From: Dehalococcoidia bacterium
GTDB lineage: Bacteria > Chloroflexota > Dehalococcoidia > GIF9 > AB-539-J10
Direction of reading: 5' to 3'
NCBI GenBank assembly: GCA_030606765.1
Contig: JAUWFX010000113.1
Coordinates: 1-5,918, forward strand
Length of the DNA stretch: 5,918 nt
The notes below the pieces were generated by a model, which made no database searches, was not told where the DNA came from, and saw only the letters and a program-made list of their open reading frames with translations. Positions 4,979 to 5,918 of this stretch are shown here, piece after piece. How positions within the stretch are numbered: position 1 is the first letter of the stretch; each line of letters opens with the position of its first letter. The translations under genes were made by a program, and so were the position numbers.

Positions 4979-5918
4979 TTAGGAACTGGCGGTTTCCCAC
5001 TTCCTTTTCGCACTATCCACCATTCTCAAAAAACGCCGTTTGCCTACTTTGATAATACTTCCATCCTTCAAACTCACTAGACTGGTGCTGACTTTCTCTC
5101 CGTCGACCTCGATAGCACCTTGAGCTAGCAGACGGTTTGCCTCTGATCGGCTCTTTGCTAAACCAGCCTCGACTATTAAGCTTGTAATGTCTCTCTGAAC
5201 CTCAATTTCGAGCTTACCGCTGGGTCGAAGGACACCATGTAATTCGACCGTACGTGTTTCTTTAGGTATCTCCCTTTTTTGGAATACCTGGGTAAAATGT
5301 TCTTGTGCCTCATCCGCTGCCTGCTTACTGTGGAACTGCCTTACAATTTCATGAGCCAATCGTTTTTTAAGATTCATAGGGTTAACTGAGTGGGATTTCA
5401 GTTGCTCCTTGAACTCAGCGATTTCTTCTTCAGGAACGTCGGTCACCAGTTCAAAATAGTCCATGATAAGAGGGTCGGGGATGGACATCACCTTGCCGTA
5501 TATTTCCCGGGGAGGCTCAGCAACGCCTATGTGATTATTTAAGCTCTTGCTCATCTTCTGGTGACCGTCAGTACCAATCAAGAGGGGGACGAGGAAAACT
5601 TGCTGGGGAGGCTGACCCGTGCTCTGCTGTAGCTCTCTGCCCACAAGGCAATTGAATTTCTGGTCACTGCCACCGAATTCAACATCGGCCTGGATAGCTA
5701 CCGAATCGTAGCCCTGAAGCAAAGGATAAAGCATCTCAGTTAGAGATATAGGGTTGCCAGAACCATACCTCTTGTTAAAATCCTCTCTAGCTAGAAGTTG
5801 CGCTATGGTAAATTTGCTGGTAAGTTTAATTACTTCATCCAAAGTGAATTGGGAAAACCATTCGCTTTGCCATCTTAGCTCTGTTTTATCCTTATCTACC
5901 ACCTTGAAGAATTGTTCC
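4979..5918 (-). CDS. tyrS: Tyrosyl-tRNA synthetase, C-terminal three quarters (5' end outside window)
   Basis: TyrS charges tRNA-Tyr with tyrosine in the cytoplasm. The frame stays open to the right edge, where it reads EQFFKVVDKDKTE, so the GTG at 5900-5902 is an internal valine and not the start. About 313 residues are visible of an expected 400 or so; the N-terminus with the HIGH motif is missing. Seen, numbered from that GTG, are LLAREDFNKRY (36-46), EMLYPLLQGYDSV (56-68), ADVEFGGSDQKFN (72-84), the ATP-binding signature KMSKS at 116-120 (bases 5543-5557), and a C-terminal S4 RNA-binding domain at about 237-295 (LIVEAGLAKSRSEANRLLAQGAIEVDGEKV). The KMSKS form and the GGSDQKFN block fit the type 2 (TyrZ-like) group rather than the E. 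coli/B. stearothermophilus type 1. It is the first visible gene of a tyrS-aminotransferase-serA cluster; the promoter and any T-box lie beyond the window. Confidence 0.96.
   Translation of the reverse strand, partial: EQFFKVVDKDKTELRWQSEWFSQFTLDEVIKLTSKFTIAQLLAREDFNKRYGSGNPISLTEMLYPLLQGYDSVAIQADVEFGGSDQKFNCLVGRELQQSTGQPPQQVFLVPLLIGTDGHQKMSKSLNNHIGVAEPPREIYGKVMSIPDPLIMDYFELVTDVPEEEIAEFKEQLKSHSVNPMNLKKRLAHEIVRQFHSKQAADEAQEHFTQVFQKREIPKETRTVELHGVLRPSGKLEIEVQRDITSLIVEAGLAKSRSEANRLLAQGAIEVDGEKVSTSLVSLKDGSIIKVGKRRFLRMVDSAKRKWETASS

Noticed and set aside
4740..5000. 86-residue - strand frame spanning the tyrS/aminotransferase junction
   Set aside because: It is out of frame with both genes and overlaps conserved coding sequence of the aminotransferase. 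It carries no motif.
1..5918. Phage, defence, CRISPR or toxin-antitoxin system
   Set aside because: All long frames are accounted for by five housekeeping genes, and no regularly spaced repeats or small paired genes are present.

Overview
This window holds five protein-coding genes of core metabolism. Two are cut by the window edges. The + strand (left 40%) carries the 3' part of purL (purine synthesis) and then a complete DUF1015-family gene. The - strand (right 60%) carries a tight, converging cluster read in the order tyrS (5' end beyond the window), a class V aminotransferase, then serA. No RNA gene, CRISPR array, transposase, phage gene or defence gene is visible.

The gene content (small bacterial PurL, serA next to an alanine-glyoxylate-type aminotransferase, tyrS and DUF1015) together with moderate GC suggests an anaerobic bacterium. 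From memory this neighbourhood resembles Dehalococcoidia (Chloroflexota), but that placement is inference, not a search result.

Layout: purL C-terminal part (1-816); a 119-base AT-rich spacer made of repeat-like sequence (817-935); DUF1015 gene (936-2273); a 22-base convergent gap; serA (2296-3858); a 7-base gap; class V aminotransferase (3866-4963); a 15-base gap holding a strong ribosome binding site; tyrS (4979 to the right edge). SerA makes 3-phosphohydroxypyruvate, and the adjacent aminotransferase is a good candidate for converting it to phosphoserine in place of SerC. DUF1015 proteins are, from memory, recurrent neighbours of serine-pathway genes, but their role here is unproven.

The most unusual signal is repeat-like DNA in the left half. 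Short palindromic or heptameric stretches of the kind normally found between genes lie in frame inside purL (about 304-348) and the DUF1015 gene (about 1463-1503, 1666-1699, and less surely 1871-1905). The spacer before the DUF1015 gene is also repeat-like and runs up to its start codon. Each stretch lies at a variable linker, and none breaks the reading frame. I saw no such insertions in the three - strand genes. This resembles the in-frame palindromic elements known in Rickettsia genes, but with several apparently different repeat types in two adjacent genes.
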